The notes beneath the pieces are model-generated. The model searched no databases. It worked only from the letters and a program-made list of their open reading frames with translations, and was not told the origin of the DNA. Position numbers and translations under genes: made by a program. Positions 26,376 through 34,939 of a stretch of 43,192 bases of DNA are shown piece by piece. Source of the DNA: Victivallales bacterium (GTDB lineage: Bacteria; Verrucomicrobiota; Lentisphaeria; Oligosphaerales; Oligosphaeraceae); the NCBI GenBank assembly GCA_017964325.1, contig JAGCSE010000110.1:1-43192 (forward strand). Direction: 5' to 3'. Positions within the stretch are counted from its first letter, which is position 1. Every line of letters begins with the position of its first letter.

Positions 26376-29300
26376 TTATTCTGCGAAAACACTCAGCTCA
26401 TGGATGGACCAGAACCACTTGTCCGTCTGTTCCGTCAACGAAATCTTCACGAATTTCGCAGGGAATTTCAGAAGCATGATGTTTGTCACAGCACCGCTAC
26501 CATTGCCCATGCCGACGGGCCCTTTCCAATCCTTTCCATCCATCGACACATCCACGCGGTATCCCACGGGGAAATCATTGGCGGATTTTGTGGAATCCAG
26601 CACGAGCTTCCTAACTGTCATGACTTCAGGCAGTTCAATCATGAACCAATCGCCGACGGCCTGCATGGCGTTCGTGTCCCAACGCGTATTCGCATTGCCG
26701 TCAATCGCGTTTTTAACATTGCCGTTCCCCTTGCTGGCGGACAACTTGAGCTTCGCGTTGTCGATGCGCGCTCCCGCATCCGCAGGAATGCCGTTGATCT
26801 GCATTTCGCAGATGGACCAGTACATGTTGCCACGACCTGTCTGACAGATCTTGATGTAGCGACCGTAGGCGTTGGACAGCTTCAGCAGCATGTTGCGGTC
26901 GCCGCCTTTTCCTTCCAGGACGGGCTTGCCCCAGTTGCCTGTGTCTTCGGAGACATAAATCTTGTACTCCACGGGAAAATCGTTGCCTTCATCACCAGCA
27001 AATAGTTTGATTTCAGTGATTTCCGTCGAATATCCCATGTCTATCTGGAACCATTCGTCGCCCGCCTGCGCCTTGCCGCTGGTCCAACGGGTCTTGCGGT
27101 TGCCGTCGATTGAATTGCGGACACTGCCGTTGCCGTGGGAAGCCATCATCTTCATGCTCGCACCGTTCAGACCATTCATGATGCGCGTCGAAGACAAGAC
27201 CGCTTCGTTAGCCAGCTCGGGCGTGTCCAGATAGCTCATCGCCAATTTTAATGCTTCAGGATGAAGCAGATAGCCAAGACCGTTGATCAGCGATCCTTTT
27301 TCCTGTGGGTTCTTCGCCAAAGCCAAAGCCTCTTTGTAAAGTTCAAGCGTCTTTTTGACGGGACGCGGGCTCGGCAATGCAAGCAACCGCGCATACCCGC
27401 GCAACGCCAACACCTTATGCGCCGGCGTTGCGGCATCATCGCGGCTGATGCCGCGCAACGTGTCCAGCGGTTCGGATGTCGGCCATTCGCCAAGAGCCAT
27501 AATCGCGATGCGTTTCACGGCAACGTCGCCGCTCGCACATTCCTTCGTCAAAATAGGCAGCGCACTGCTGTGCGCCAATTTGCCAAGTGCCTCCAACAGA
27601 GCGACTCGTGGCTGCCCCGACAAATTGTTCTGCAAGGCCGTGATAATCGCGTTCGACGCGGCCGCCTGGTCTTCTGCACGCTTACCGATGTTAATAACTA
27701 AATTTTTTAGCTGCGTCCTTTCAGAGGAGCCGCTGACTTTCGTCAACAAATCGATGACGGACGGCAAATCCTTCTCGCCAGCCACCAGCGACAATGCCGC
27801 GACCGCTTCCTTGCGGACTTCCTTGTCTTCCGATAACACGTTCGTTTCCAACATCGAAACGGCACCCTTGTCCAACCGTCCACCCACTGCACGAATCAAT
27901 TCAGCGCGGAACGCCGCATCGTTCGCCGCATTCGCCGCTTCCGCACGGATTTTCGCATCTACGGCTTCGCCGACCATCCGATACAACGCATGACGAGCCT
28001 GATTCTTGCGCACACCTTCGCCATCGGCGGAAAGTTTGGCCAACGGCAGCACAGAAGCCGCGCCGCCAATCGCTTCCAATGTCCGCGCCGCCGTCATGGC
28101 GACTTGGTCGTTCTTGCTTGCCAACTGACGGATCACATCCGACTCGAATGCCGTTGACTTGGAGGCTGCAATGGCATCCATGACAAAGCAAACGGCTTTC
28201 GGCGGCAGCGTATCAATGGATTTCACAACAGCTTCCAACGCGCCGTTGATTTCGGGCAAGACTTGTGCAACGGCCGCCGTCATCATGGCATCGCCATTCT
28301 TCAAAGCATCTAAAATCTGCGTTTTGTCCGCCTTCGCACCGTCAGCCACGAAAGCTTTGGCCTGAGCAGCCGCCTTGATGTTGGACGGGCAGTCCGCCGC
28401 CGCCAGCAACGCCTTGCAGGCTTCCGCACAATCCGCCGCAGACAACGCACCAATGGCATCGCCAAGTCCTATCATAATATCACGGCGGACATCACCTTTC
28501 GAAACAGGCAACGCCACAGCCAAAACCTGCGCGGCTTCCTTCGTGCCGATCATGCCGATGGCCTGCGCAACGGCTCCGCCATTCTTCTCTTCGTTCAAAT
28601 ATTTCGCCAACGGCGCAACAGCCGCCGCAGTTTTTCTGCGGCCCAATGTCAAGGCGATGGCAGCGCGTTCGCGTGAAACACCATTCAATGCGAGAATCAA
28701 TACATCGTCTGCCTTGGCATCAGGAATGCGTTGCAAAGCATACAACGCCATCACCGCCGTCCGTTCATCGGCAATCTGCTTCGCAATCACAGGAATTTCC
28801 AACGTCCCGCCGATGCGCGACAACTGCCGCAAGGCAAAATTGCGAGCATCAACCGTGCTTTCACCATGCAAGAGACCAGCCAAAGCGGCAGCCAACTGCT
28901 TGGCGCGGGCTTCCTGCCCGGGAGCCTCTGCATCATTCACAAGTCGTTCAATCTGTCTTGCTTCCGTATCGTCAATGGTATATTGGTATTTCATCAGCTT
29001 GGCGATGATATCTTGCAAGCCGCGTGCAAAGCCGATCTGCGCCGTCATTGCATTATAGGCATCATCAACAACGTTGCTCGGACGTTCATCGCATTTTAGA
29101 TCGCCTGCGCAATACTGCACGGCATCCAGCATCATCTGCATCATGCCTGGATTCCAGAATGTTTCATGGCGATGGCCGAATCCGATATAGACGACGCGTC
29201 CTTTGCCGTAGTTCTTCAGCCAAGCCAACGCGAAATCGCCGTCTTTGCGGCGGATTTGGTCGCCTTTGTTCATATTCGTGCGCGTAACATCCAACCGCAT

Positions 29301-29987
29301 GAGAATGCGCTGTTTGTCACGGCTGTACGGCTCCTTCACCTGATAGATTTCTTCATTGATGGAGAACGGGACGCCGCGCCAGCCGCGCATCAGCGGATGA
29401 CCTGCATCAACTAATTCCACGCCAACAGTTTCGCTCCATGGATGCAGGTTGAAATAACCGCCCATCATCTCGCCGTATTCCGGCCATGTATAAAAAGCAT
29501 CGATGGCCGCATGAATGCCGAAAACGCCTTTTCCTTCCGTACGGACAAAATCCAGAAGTCCATTGCGAAGGCGCATTTCGCGGGCCTCCGCCTCGTCGCG
29601 CTCCTTGCCGGCGGGCATTTTCGCGTAATCGACTCCGCCAATCGGCAGACGGCTCGTGTTGTTGTTCAGGAAAATGACATCAAATTCTTTCAGATGTTCG
29701 GGCTCGAACGCATTCGCGTCATCCGTCACTTCCTTTACCGTGAAGGCTCCCGTCGTTTCGCCGATAATCTGCAACGCTTTCGTGGCAAACGGGATGGACG
29801 TGTGGTAGAAGCCTTTTGTATCCATATAGACCAGCACGTTGCGAGGCTTCGCGGGCTTCACAGTCGCGACTTTCGGGCTGGCCTGTTTCATGCGGGCGAT
29901 TTCTGCTTCGCTCGGCTGCGGCTTGTTGTCCTGCGCATGCCCAAGCAACGCAAGAACCATCAACGACGCTATCATGAACTTTTTCAT
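26376..29987 (-). CDS. Exported ThuA-domain, HEAT-repeat and double discoidin protein
   Basis: 1203 residues from the ATG at 29987, which has AGGAATAA upstream; the frame extends 10 codons further up, but the signal peptide MKKFMIASLMVLALLGHA starts here. About 45-300 is a ThuA-like (trehalose utilisation type) domain, a class I glutamine-amidotransferase fold: RNVLVYMDTKGFYH at its start, then FDVIFLNNNTS and GVFGIHAAIDAFYTWPEYGEM. About 320-920 is a long run of HEAT/Armadillo-like repeats. Two F5/8 type C (discoidin) domains end the protein (about 950-1075 and 1080-1203), each with W-x-x-G-K/TRW and GNDFPVEY- or ANDFPVGY-like blocks and a SICEMQI/SIHELSV end. Discoidin domains bind glycans. 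Likely periplasmic or surface. ThuA plus Gfo/Idh/MocA pairs are common in PVC bacteria and point to sugar metabolism. Confidence 0.9.
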   Translation of the reverse strand: MKKFMIASLMVLALLGHAQDNKPQPSEAEIARMKQASPKVATVKPAKPRNVLVYMDTKGFYHTSIPFATKALQIIGETTGAFTVKEVTDDANAFEPEHLKEFDVIFLNNNTSRLPIGGVDYAKMPAGKERDEAEAREMRLRNGLLDFVRTEGKGVFGIHAAIDAFYTWPEYGEMMGGYFNLHPWSETVGVELVDAGHPLMRGWRGVPFSINEEIYQVKEPYSRDKQRILMRLDVTRTNMNKGDQIRRKDGDFALAWLKNYGKGRVVYIGFGHRHETFWNPGMMQMMLDAVQYCAGDLKCDERPSNVVDDAYNAMTAQIGFARGLQDIIAKLMKYQYTIDDTEARQIERLVNDAEAPGQEARAKQLAAALAGLLHGESTVDARNFALRQLSRIGGTLEIPVIAKQIADERTAVMALYALQRIPDAKADDVLILALNGVSRERAAIALTLGRRKTAAAVAPLAKYLNEEKNGGAVAQAIGMIGTKEAAQVLAVALPVSKGDVRRDIMIGLGDAIGALSAADCAEACKALLAAADCPSNIKAAAQAKAFVADGAKADKTQILDALKNGDAMMTAAVAQVLPEINGALEAVVKSIDTLPPKAVCFVMDAIAASKSTAFESDVIRQLASKNDQVAMTAARTLEAIGGAASVLPLAKLSADGEGVRKNQARHALYRMVGEAVDAKIRAEAANAANDAAFRAELIRAVGGRLDKGAVSMLETNVLSEDKEVRKEAVAALSLVAGEKDLPSVIDLLTKVSGSSERTQLKNLVINIGKRAEDQAAASNAIITALQNNLSGQPRVALLEALGKLAHSSALPILTKECASGDVAVKRIAIMALGEWPTSEPLDTLRGISRDDAATPAHKVLALRGYARLLALPSPRPVKKTLELYKEALALAKNPQEKGSLINGLGYLLHPEALKLAMSYLDTPELANEAVLSSTRIMNGLNGASMKMMASHGNGSVRNSIDGNRKTRWTSGKAQAGDEWFQIDMGYSTEITEIKLFAGDEGNDFPVEYKIYVSEDTGNWGKPVLEGKGGDRNMLLKLSNAYGRYIKICQTGRGNMYWSICEMQINGIPADAGARIDNAKLKLSASKGNGNVKNAIDGNANTRWDTNAMQAVGDWFMIELPEVMTVRKLVLDSTKSANDFPVGYRVDVSMDGKDWKGPVGMGNGSGAVTNIMLLKFPAKFVKISLTEQTDKWFWSIHELSVFAE

Positions 29988-30003
29988 AAGTTTATTCCTA
30001 TTT

Positions 30004-30031
30004 AAGTCATTAATCATTAATCATTAATTTA
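30004..30031. repeat. Four heptamer units starting at a stop codon
   Basis: aagtcat, taatcat, taatcat, taattta. On the minus strand the first three bases are the TAA stop (30029-30031) of the Gfo/Idh/MocA gene. Two units are identical. Confidence 0.7.
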
Positions 30032-31333
30032 GACGATCCACGGCGCTCTAGACGGTTTCGTCATCAGACGGTCCGCCTCCGGATCGTTGACGAAATGCTC
30101 ATTGACGGGATCCCAATGCAACGTGCGGTCCAGACGATAGCAGATGATGCCCAAATGGCAGACGGTCGAACTGCGGTGACCGACTTCAGGATTGCAGATG
30201 CACTGGCGACGTTCGCGCACGCAGTCGAAGAAGTTGTTCCAATGATTATTGCTTTCGTACAGATGGATGTCGTCCGCGCCCCACTTCGTGCGGATCAAAT
30301 CTTCTGGTTCAGTCATCAGATAGCCGCGGTTGACGCAGACACGGCCTTTTTCGCCGATGATTTCCAAACCAGCCTCGCCAGGCTTCGCGCCGCCGCGGAT
30401 CATCTTCGCGCCGTTTGCATAGACGTAAGTCAGGCGGTTGTATTCAGATTCGCGCGGCGGAATGATTTTCACGGGACCGGAATCATCCATGCCAAGCGCC
30501 CACTGCGCAATGTCGAAATGATGCGCGCCCCAGTCGGTCATGCCGCCGCCGTCATAATCGGAATAGCGCCGCCAATTCGGGAAGGTCGCCCAGTTGTCGA
30601 AGGGGCAGAGGATTTTGTTGTAGCCTCGCCATGGGGCGGGGCCGAGCCAAAGATCCCAATTGATGGTCGGCGGAATCGGCTCCGATGGCAGATAGCACGG
30701 GCCGGACGGATCCGCCACGTTGTTGATGAATATCTCTTTCACCTTGCCAATACGACCGTTACGAACAAGTTCGCAGGCCAGGCGAAATTTCGCGTCCGAA
30801 CGCTGCTGGCTGCCGTTCTGGAAGATGACATTGTACCGTTTCATGGCATCCACCATGGCACGGCCTTCGTGGATGGACAGTGTCATCGGCTTTTCGCAAT
30901 AGATGTCCTTTCCAGCCTTTGCCGCCATGATGCTCATGCAGGCATGCCAATGGGTCGGCGTCGCGATGAGCACAGCGTCGATGTCCGGCCGTTTCAACAT
31001 CTCACGGAAATCTTCATACGTATCGACGGGACGCGCCGCATCGCCAAAACGCTGTTTATAAGCATCGTTCACAATGTCTCTTGCGCGATTGAGACGAATG
31101 CTCTCCACATCGCACAACGCCATGATGCGAACGTCTGCGCGATGCATAAGATGGCGGACATGGCCGATGCATTGGATGCCGATGCCGATGACGCCCATGC
31201 GAATTGGCGCGTAGGTCGTCTCCGTCGCCTTTACATCCCATGCCTCTGCCTCCGCTCCATGCACCATGTTCGGAAGCATGGCCGCTCCCGCTGCCGCAAT
31301 TGCGCTGTTTTTCAGAAAATCACGTCTGTTCAT
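30029..31333 (-). CDS. Tat-exported Gfo/Idh/MocA family oxidoreductase
   Basis: 434 residues. N-terminus MNRRDFLKNSAIAAAGAAM is a twin-arginine signal, so the protein is exported folded with its NAD(P). The Rossmann-like part starts near residue 45 (RMGVIGIGIQCIGHVRH). EKPMTL near 148 is the family's signature Glu-Lys-Pro, with the Lys probably near the active site. A GGGMTDWGAHHFDIAQWAL segment near 270 is typical of the C-terminal domain. Such exported enzymes act on periplasmic sugars, often sugar acids or glycosides, by NAD-dependent oxidation and reversal. First gene of a probable five-gene operon: the next start (29987) is 41 bases away and there is no terminator. Weak candidate promoter elements lie in the gap before 31460. 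Confidence 0.92.
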   Translation of the reverse strand: MNRRDFLKNSAIAAAGAAMLPNMVHGAEAEAWDVKATETTYAPIRMGVIGIGIQCIGHVRHLMHRADVRIMALCDVESIRLNRARDIVNDAYKQRFGDAARPVDTYEDFREMLKRPDIDAVLIATPTHWHACMSIMAAKAGKDIYCEKPMTLSIHEGRAMVDAMKRYNVIFQNGSQQRSDAKFRLACELVRNGRIGKVKEIFINNVADPSGPCYLPSEPIPPTINWDLWLGPAPWRGYNKILCPFDNWATFPNWRRYSDYDGGGMTDWGAHHFDIAQWALGMDDSGPVKIIPPRESEYNRLTYVYANGAKMIRGGAKPGEAGLEIIGEKGRVCVNRGYLMTEPEDLIRTKWGADDIHLYESNNHWNNFFDCVRERRQCICNPEVGHRSSTVCHLGIICYRLDRTLHWDPVNEHFVNDPEADRLMTKPSRAPWIV

Positions 31334-31459
31334 GTCTTTCCTTTTTTTGAGATGATATGTTGAATGGATATTTGTATTTCATTAGACAAAATAATCAACA
31401 TACCTTATTTTATAGAAACTGCAAAAAACTTTGTTGTTTTTTCTGTATTCTTGCATTGC

Positions 31460-32668
31460 ATGAAGCCATTTCTTTTTTCCATCCTGCTGTCATTCACCGT
31501 CATCCATTCCCTCAAAGCCGTGCCTTCCCCACAACAGGCATGGACAGACGGTTTTTGGCAACAACTTCCTGAAGAAGAAGAACTTGCAATTAATTCAACT
31601 ACAACAAAAATCAATAAACAGTCTGTCAAACTGCCACCCGGCGCCCTTCTCCCCTGCCCTTCCCAATATTTTTTCCACCTCGACCGTACATCTTGGGCCG
31701 TCTCCCTTTTAATCCTTCTGACAATGGCCACCTACGCCGCCTTTCAATTTTACCGATGGCATCAGCAGCCCCGCCGTTGGCGGCAACGACGCGCACGTAA
31801 TGAACTCCGTGAATGGCTTCGTTCCAATTCCAATGAACTCCCCCAAAAATATTTCTTCACCTTCCTCCGCGAAGCGTTCGACCGTCCTGATTGCACCAAT
31901 CTTCTCCAGCTCGCAGATTCCTTGGAGAAAAAACACCCCGACTTCGCCACCGCCCTCCGACAGCTTGAGCACGATCGTTTCTCATCTGCAACTATCTCAT
32001 CAAAAACACTTTCCGAGTTTCGGAAACATTTGGGCAAGTTGCTGACGATCACCCTTCTCCTTTGCCTGACCTCCTGCTACAACCTTTTCCAACAGCAATG
32101 GCGCGATGCCGTCCAGCTAGCCAACAACGGACATCTCCAAGAATCTCTCGACATTTTTCTGGAACTCTCCCATCAACAATCCTCCTGGCAGCTTTCCAGA
32201 AACATCGCCTTTCTTTACAGCCATCTCGACTCTCCACAGGAAGCCGCCGCATGGAACGCTCACAGCCAAATCCAAATGGCAGCATACGGCCACGGCAAGC
32301 CGTGGTATCTCCATTATGCGCCAGAAATCCTTCTCCCGCTGACTCTTGCATGTCTATGCTTAGCGTTTTCATGCCACTACAGGCGTTTATTTTGTCTTAC
32401 GTTGTCGTTCATCTGCTTCATTTCATTTATCACGACTGTCCAGCCACGCTTCAGACTTGCGCACCAAGTCATCGTCTCGGCCCCGTCCGCCCTCCTGCCG
32501 ATTCCTGACACGACAGCCTCCCCTGCTGTTCATTTGATGGAACTGCCCGTCGGCACTGTAATGTCCATTGCAGGAAAAACAACTATAAGCAATTGCATTC
32601 AAGTCGAATACAATCACACGCACGGATGGTTCCCCAAGCAGAATGTTCTTTTTTTCATGCCGCAATGA
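31460..32668 (+). CDS. Membrane protein resembling a BatE/BatD-type fusion (TPR and SH3-like parts)
   Basis: 402 residues from the ATG at 31460. This start is chosen because MKPFLFSILLSFTVIH is a signal sequence; a longer form starts at 31364, and neither has a strong ribosome-binding site. A membrane helix lies near 68-90 and a basic cytosolic segment follows (WRQRRARNELREW). Near 205-230 a KHLGKLLTITLLLCLTSC stretch looks like a lipoprotein signal left inside the protein. A TPR-like part follows (about 240-290), then two more membrane helices, then an SH3-like end (VIVSAPSALLPIPD to GWFPKQNVLFF). The order TPR then SH3 is that of BatE proteins in Bat operons. No MoxR or VWA genes are visible here. 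It diverges from the Tat oxidoreductase gene. Function inferred from topology only. Confidence 0.7.
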   Translation: MKPFLFSILLSFTVIHSLKAVPSPQQAWTDGFWQQLPEEEELAINSTTTKINKQSVKLPPGALLPCPSQYFFHLDRTSWAVSLLILLTMATYAAFQFYRWHQQPRRWRQRRARNELREWLRSNSNELPQKYFFTFLREAFDRPDCTNLLQLADSLEKKHPDFATALRQLEHDRFSSATISSKTLSEFRKHLGKLLTITLLLCLTSCYNLFQQQWRDAVQLANNGHLQESLDIFLELSHQQSSWQLSRNIAFLYSHLDSPQEAAAWNAHSQIQMAAYGHGKPWYLHYAPEILLPLTLACLCLAFSCHYRRLFCLTLSFICFISFITTVQPRFRLAHQVIVSAPSALLPIPDTTASPAVHLMELPVGTVMSIAGKTTISNCIQVEYNHTHGWFPKQNVLFFMPQ

Positions 32669-32730
32669 AAAAAAACTCTGAATTTGATTTGTTTTTTGAA
32701 AAAGCCGATGTAATTTATTTACATCAACAC

Positions 32731-32814
32731 GCCGGAGTGGCGGAATTGGCAGACGCGCTGCGTTCAGGTCGCAGTGGGAGCAATCCCGTGGGGGTTCAAA
32801 TCCCCCCCCCGGTA
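32731..32814 (+). tRNA. tRNA-Leu (anticodon CAG)
   Basis: Cloverleaf: acceptor GCCGGAG with CCCCGGT (G1-T72 wobble and an A6/C67 mismatch), a D-arm with GGCGGAATTGGCAGAC, anticodon stem CTGCG/CGCAG with loop TTCAGGT (anticodon CAG), a long class II variable arm TGGGAGCAATCCCG, and a T-arm GGGGG-TTCAAAT-CCCCC. The long variable arm and anticodon fix Leu. The next three bases are TCA, so the 3' CCA is not encoded as such and would be added by the CCA-adding enzyme. A strong hairpin follows. Confidence 0.95.
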
Positions 32815-32834
32815 TCAGATGTAAGAACAAAAAA

Positions 32835-32863
32835 GCCCCAAAGTGTCACTTTGGGGCTTTTTT
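32835..32863 (+). terminator. Terminator after tRNA-Leu
   Basis: GCCCCAAAG, a 5-base loop, CTTTGGGGC, then six T; six A precede it, so it would also work on the minus strand. Confidence 0.92.
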
Positions 32864-32914
32864 GTGCCTCGGGCTCCTATTCATCCCTTCGTTTTCAATC
32901 GTAAACGATACGGG

Positions 32915-33304
32915 ATGGCGGCAAATGATAAAGAATTAAAAAGACTTTTGCCGATGAAACACATCGAACTCTTGACATCGGGGAACTTCACGGTTCATGT
33001 CTTTCCGAAAACATTCTGCCAGAATCATTAATCACCGACATCGACAATGCCGTCTCGCAAACGCTCGCTTCTAGTTCGTCCGTTTTCTTCGATGCAGCGA
33101 TAATCGATTCCATCCTCTGTGCATTATCTACGCCTCGACAAGAAATGCGATTTCAGAAGAAGGCCGTGACTGGAGACTTCGAGACCAACGACGGCAGAAC
33201 GGAAAAAGGATGACATCGTTCACATGGACAAAGTGCCAAACATCTGCTCTAAATGCAGCAAAAAGATGGATAGGACACATTTGAAAGATATAATCAAATA
33301 TTGA
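32915..33304 (+). pseudogene. Possible decayed gene between the tRNA and the Rpn gene
   Basis: An ATG at 32915 opens a 38-codon frame that stops early. A coding-like frame continues in the next phase from about 32990 (reading SENILPESLITDIDNAVSQT onward) to a stop near 33213, and a third phase gives VPNICSKCSKK up to 33304. Together they look like one protein of about 125 residues broken by two frameshifts. No homolog recognised. The call is weak; it could be non-coding. Confidence 0.3.
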
Positions 33305-33484
33305 ACCGGCAAAAAATTCTCGTCAGCGCGAAACAGATACATCTGAATTTATTGCGCTACTCTTTTAAAGTCTGTCAGCCATTGGGAATCTTACGATTTT
33401 TGATGATTTTCAATGACTTTTTTTGATTCTTTATGATTTATTATGACTATTGTTTTATGGATTTTTGAGTATCTTTTTGATTGC

Positions 33485-33512
33485 TTGAATATTCTCTTTT
33501 ATATGCTATAGT
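33485..33512 (+). promoter_or_regulatory. Candidate promoter for the Rpn-type gene
   Basis: TTGAAT, 16 bases, TATAGT, 67 bases before the start at 33580. Confidence 0.5.
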
Positions 33513-33579
33513 ATTTTCACGTGCAATCGGTTTGATTTTTAAAAGATATTGATTATACTATAAATAAAGAACGGAACAA

Positions 33580-34545
33580 ATGGGAAACAAGGACAAATCA
33601 ACGAAGACGTTGATGAGGCGACGGAGAGAATTCACCGACGCATTCAACGTGCTGTTCAGGCGGGCGGGGCTGGCGGTGGACATGGACGGCATGGAGGAGA
33701 GGGACACGGTGCTGACGGCCTCCGTCGATCCAAGCGAGCTGCGGGGGGAGTGGGTCGAACGTGCCAACGACGTGGCGTACGAAGCCGTCGTGCGCAGCGT
33801 CAGCGGGACAGACTGCGTGCTTCTGTGCGTGGGGAACCAGTCGGAGCTGGCGTACGACATGCCATTGCGGAACATATTCTCGGCATGCCTTCAATGGATA
33901 AAATACCATGGCAGGCTGAAGGAGAAAAACCAGCAGGCAGGAAAACTGAAAGGCAGAGCGGAGTTTCTTTCGGGAATGTGCGAGGATGACCTCCTCCCGC
34001 CAGTCATCGTGTTGGTGCTGTACCTGGGGTTGAAGCCCTGGACGGGGCCGACGCGCCTTCTGGACATCGTCGATGTGAAGACGCCTGAACTGCGGCAGTT
34101 CATGGCGGACTGCCCAGTGAACGTAGTGTCTCTTATCGATCTAACGAAGGAGGAACTGGCGAGCATGCGGTCGCTTCTCCGCCCTCTGGCGAAATTGCTG
34201 CAGACGCACGGCGATAAGGACGCCCTGAGACTCGTAGTGGAGGAGGACCCTATGTTCCACGACGCACCTGCTATCCTCTACAGAGTTTACAACGAACTGA
34301 CCAATTCAAATCTACGAATACCTGTACAAGAGGAGCATAACAACATGAGCAAGGCATTGGATGATCTTAAAGAAGAAGGCAGAGAAGAAGGCAGAGTGGA
34401 AGAACGCGAAAAAAGTATTCATAATGTAATCAGCTCATGCCGTAGGCAGGGCACTCCTGTTGAACAAATTCTCAGACTTGTCATGGATAGCTTCGGTTTG
34501 TCGCAAGACCAAGCGACCACTTATCTCATGAATCCTGACAATTAA
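33580..34545 (+). CDS. Rpn-family (PD-(D/E)xK) recombination-promoting nuclease, catalytic Glu replaced
   Basis: 321 residues. The N-terminal domain matches the Rpn/transposase-like nuclease family: RREFTDAFNVLFRRAG, A-N-D64-VAYEAV, VLLCVG85-N-Q87-SE, and AYDMPLRNIFSACLQWIKY. In relatives I know of, position 85 is the catalytic Glu (VENQ); here the codon is GGG instead of GAG/GAA, so DNA cleavage may be lost. The C-terminal part has the common acidic EEGREEGR run and a helical tail. Codon use is GC-rich and unlike the neighbours, suggesting transfer. A GGAA site precedes the ATG at 33580. It lies near a tRNA and a decayed region, as mobile genes often do. Cytoplasmic; in-cell role unknown. 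Confidence 0.85.
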   Translation: MGNKDKSTKTLMRRRREFTDAFNVLFRRAGLAVDMDGMEERDTVLTASVDPSELRGEWVERANDVAYEAVVRSVSGTDCVLLCVGNQSELAYDMPLRNIFSACLQWIKYHGRLKEKNQQAGKLKGRAEFLSGMCEDDLLPPVIVLVLYLGLKPWTGPTRLLDIVDVKTPELRQFMADCPVNVVSLIDLTKEELASMRSLLRPLAKLLQTHGDKDALRLVVEEDPMFHDAPAILYRVYNELTNSNLRIPVQEEHNNMSKALDDLKEEGREEGRVEEREKSIHNVISSCRRQGTPVEQILRLVMDSFGLSQDQATTYLMNPDN

Positions 34546-34774
34546 ATGCCTTTCCAATACATTTACATCTTTTAAAAGCCATACAAGAAGAAATCCATAT
34601 ATTCAACACTTTCCATCTTGACACAATCATTTCCATCAATACAAAACCATTTAATTATATATAAAAATAAAAAACACATTCAAAACAAAATATAATCCAA
34701 CATTCAGCGTTCAATGAAGCGGTTTGATGATATGTCTCAATTGTTGATTTTGGAGTGAGAAAACGGAGACAACA

Positions 34775-34939
34775 ATGGACGTATTGGCTTATATTGATGC
34801 AGGGACTGGCAGCATGCTGTTGCAAGCCTCCATGACGGCAATTGTCGCTTGCGCACTCTTTTTCAGACAAATAAAGGGATTCTTCAAAAAACTTTTCTCC
34901 AAAAATGAAGCTACTAAAGGCTGCAATATGAAGAAATAA
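34775..34939 (+). CDS. 54-residue membrane peptide with YIDAGTGS motif
   Basis: ATG at 34775 with GGAG nine bases upstream; the stop TAA (34937-34939) overlaps the ATG of the next gene (34939) as TAATG, so translation is coupled. The sequence begins MDVLAYIDAGTGSMLLQ, continues as one membrane helix (about 14-32, ASMTAIVACALFF), and ends with a basic tail (RQIKGFFKKLFSKN). Small membrane proteins with YIDPGTGS-type motifs next to methyltransferase and sulfatase-like genes are known to me from other bacteria, but their function is not described as far as I recall. The glycine-rich loop before the helix may contact a partner. It is probably the first gene of a three-gene module. Confidence 0.82.
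   Translation: MDVLAYIDAGTGSMLLQASMTAIVACALFFRQIKGFFKKLFSKNEATKGCNMKK

Larger units (their letters stand above)
32864..33579. other. 716-base stretch without an intact gene
   Basis: Contains the possible pseudogene (32915-33304) and then about 180 very AT-rich bases with repeated TGATTTT-like words (33394-33480), which lead into the candidate promoter of the Rpn gene. A tRNA followed by debris and a mobile-type gene is a typical insertion site. Confidence 0.55.

Noticed and set aside
30095..31363. 422-codon plus-strand ORF opposite the Gfo/Idh/MocA gene
   Set aside because: Antisense to a clear Tat-signal oxidoreductase; no independent evidence of coding.
32731..32814. tRNA pseudogene because of the acceptor A6/C67 mismatch
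   Set aside because: All arms, the anticodon loop and the long variable arm are intact; as I recall it, the E. coli tRNA-Leu with the same anticodon has a similar acceptor mismatch.
34618..34646. TTGACA as a promoter for the three-gene module
   Set aside because: No -10 box at proper spacing (the best is ACAAAA); a TATAAT at 34691 has no -35. Left unassigned.
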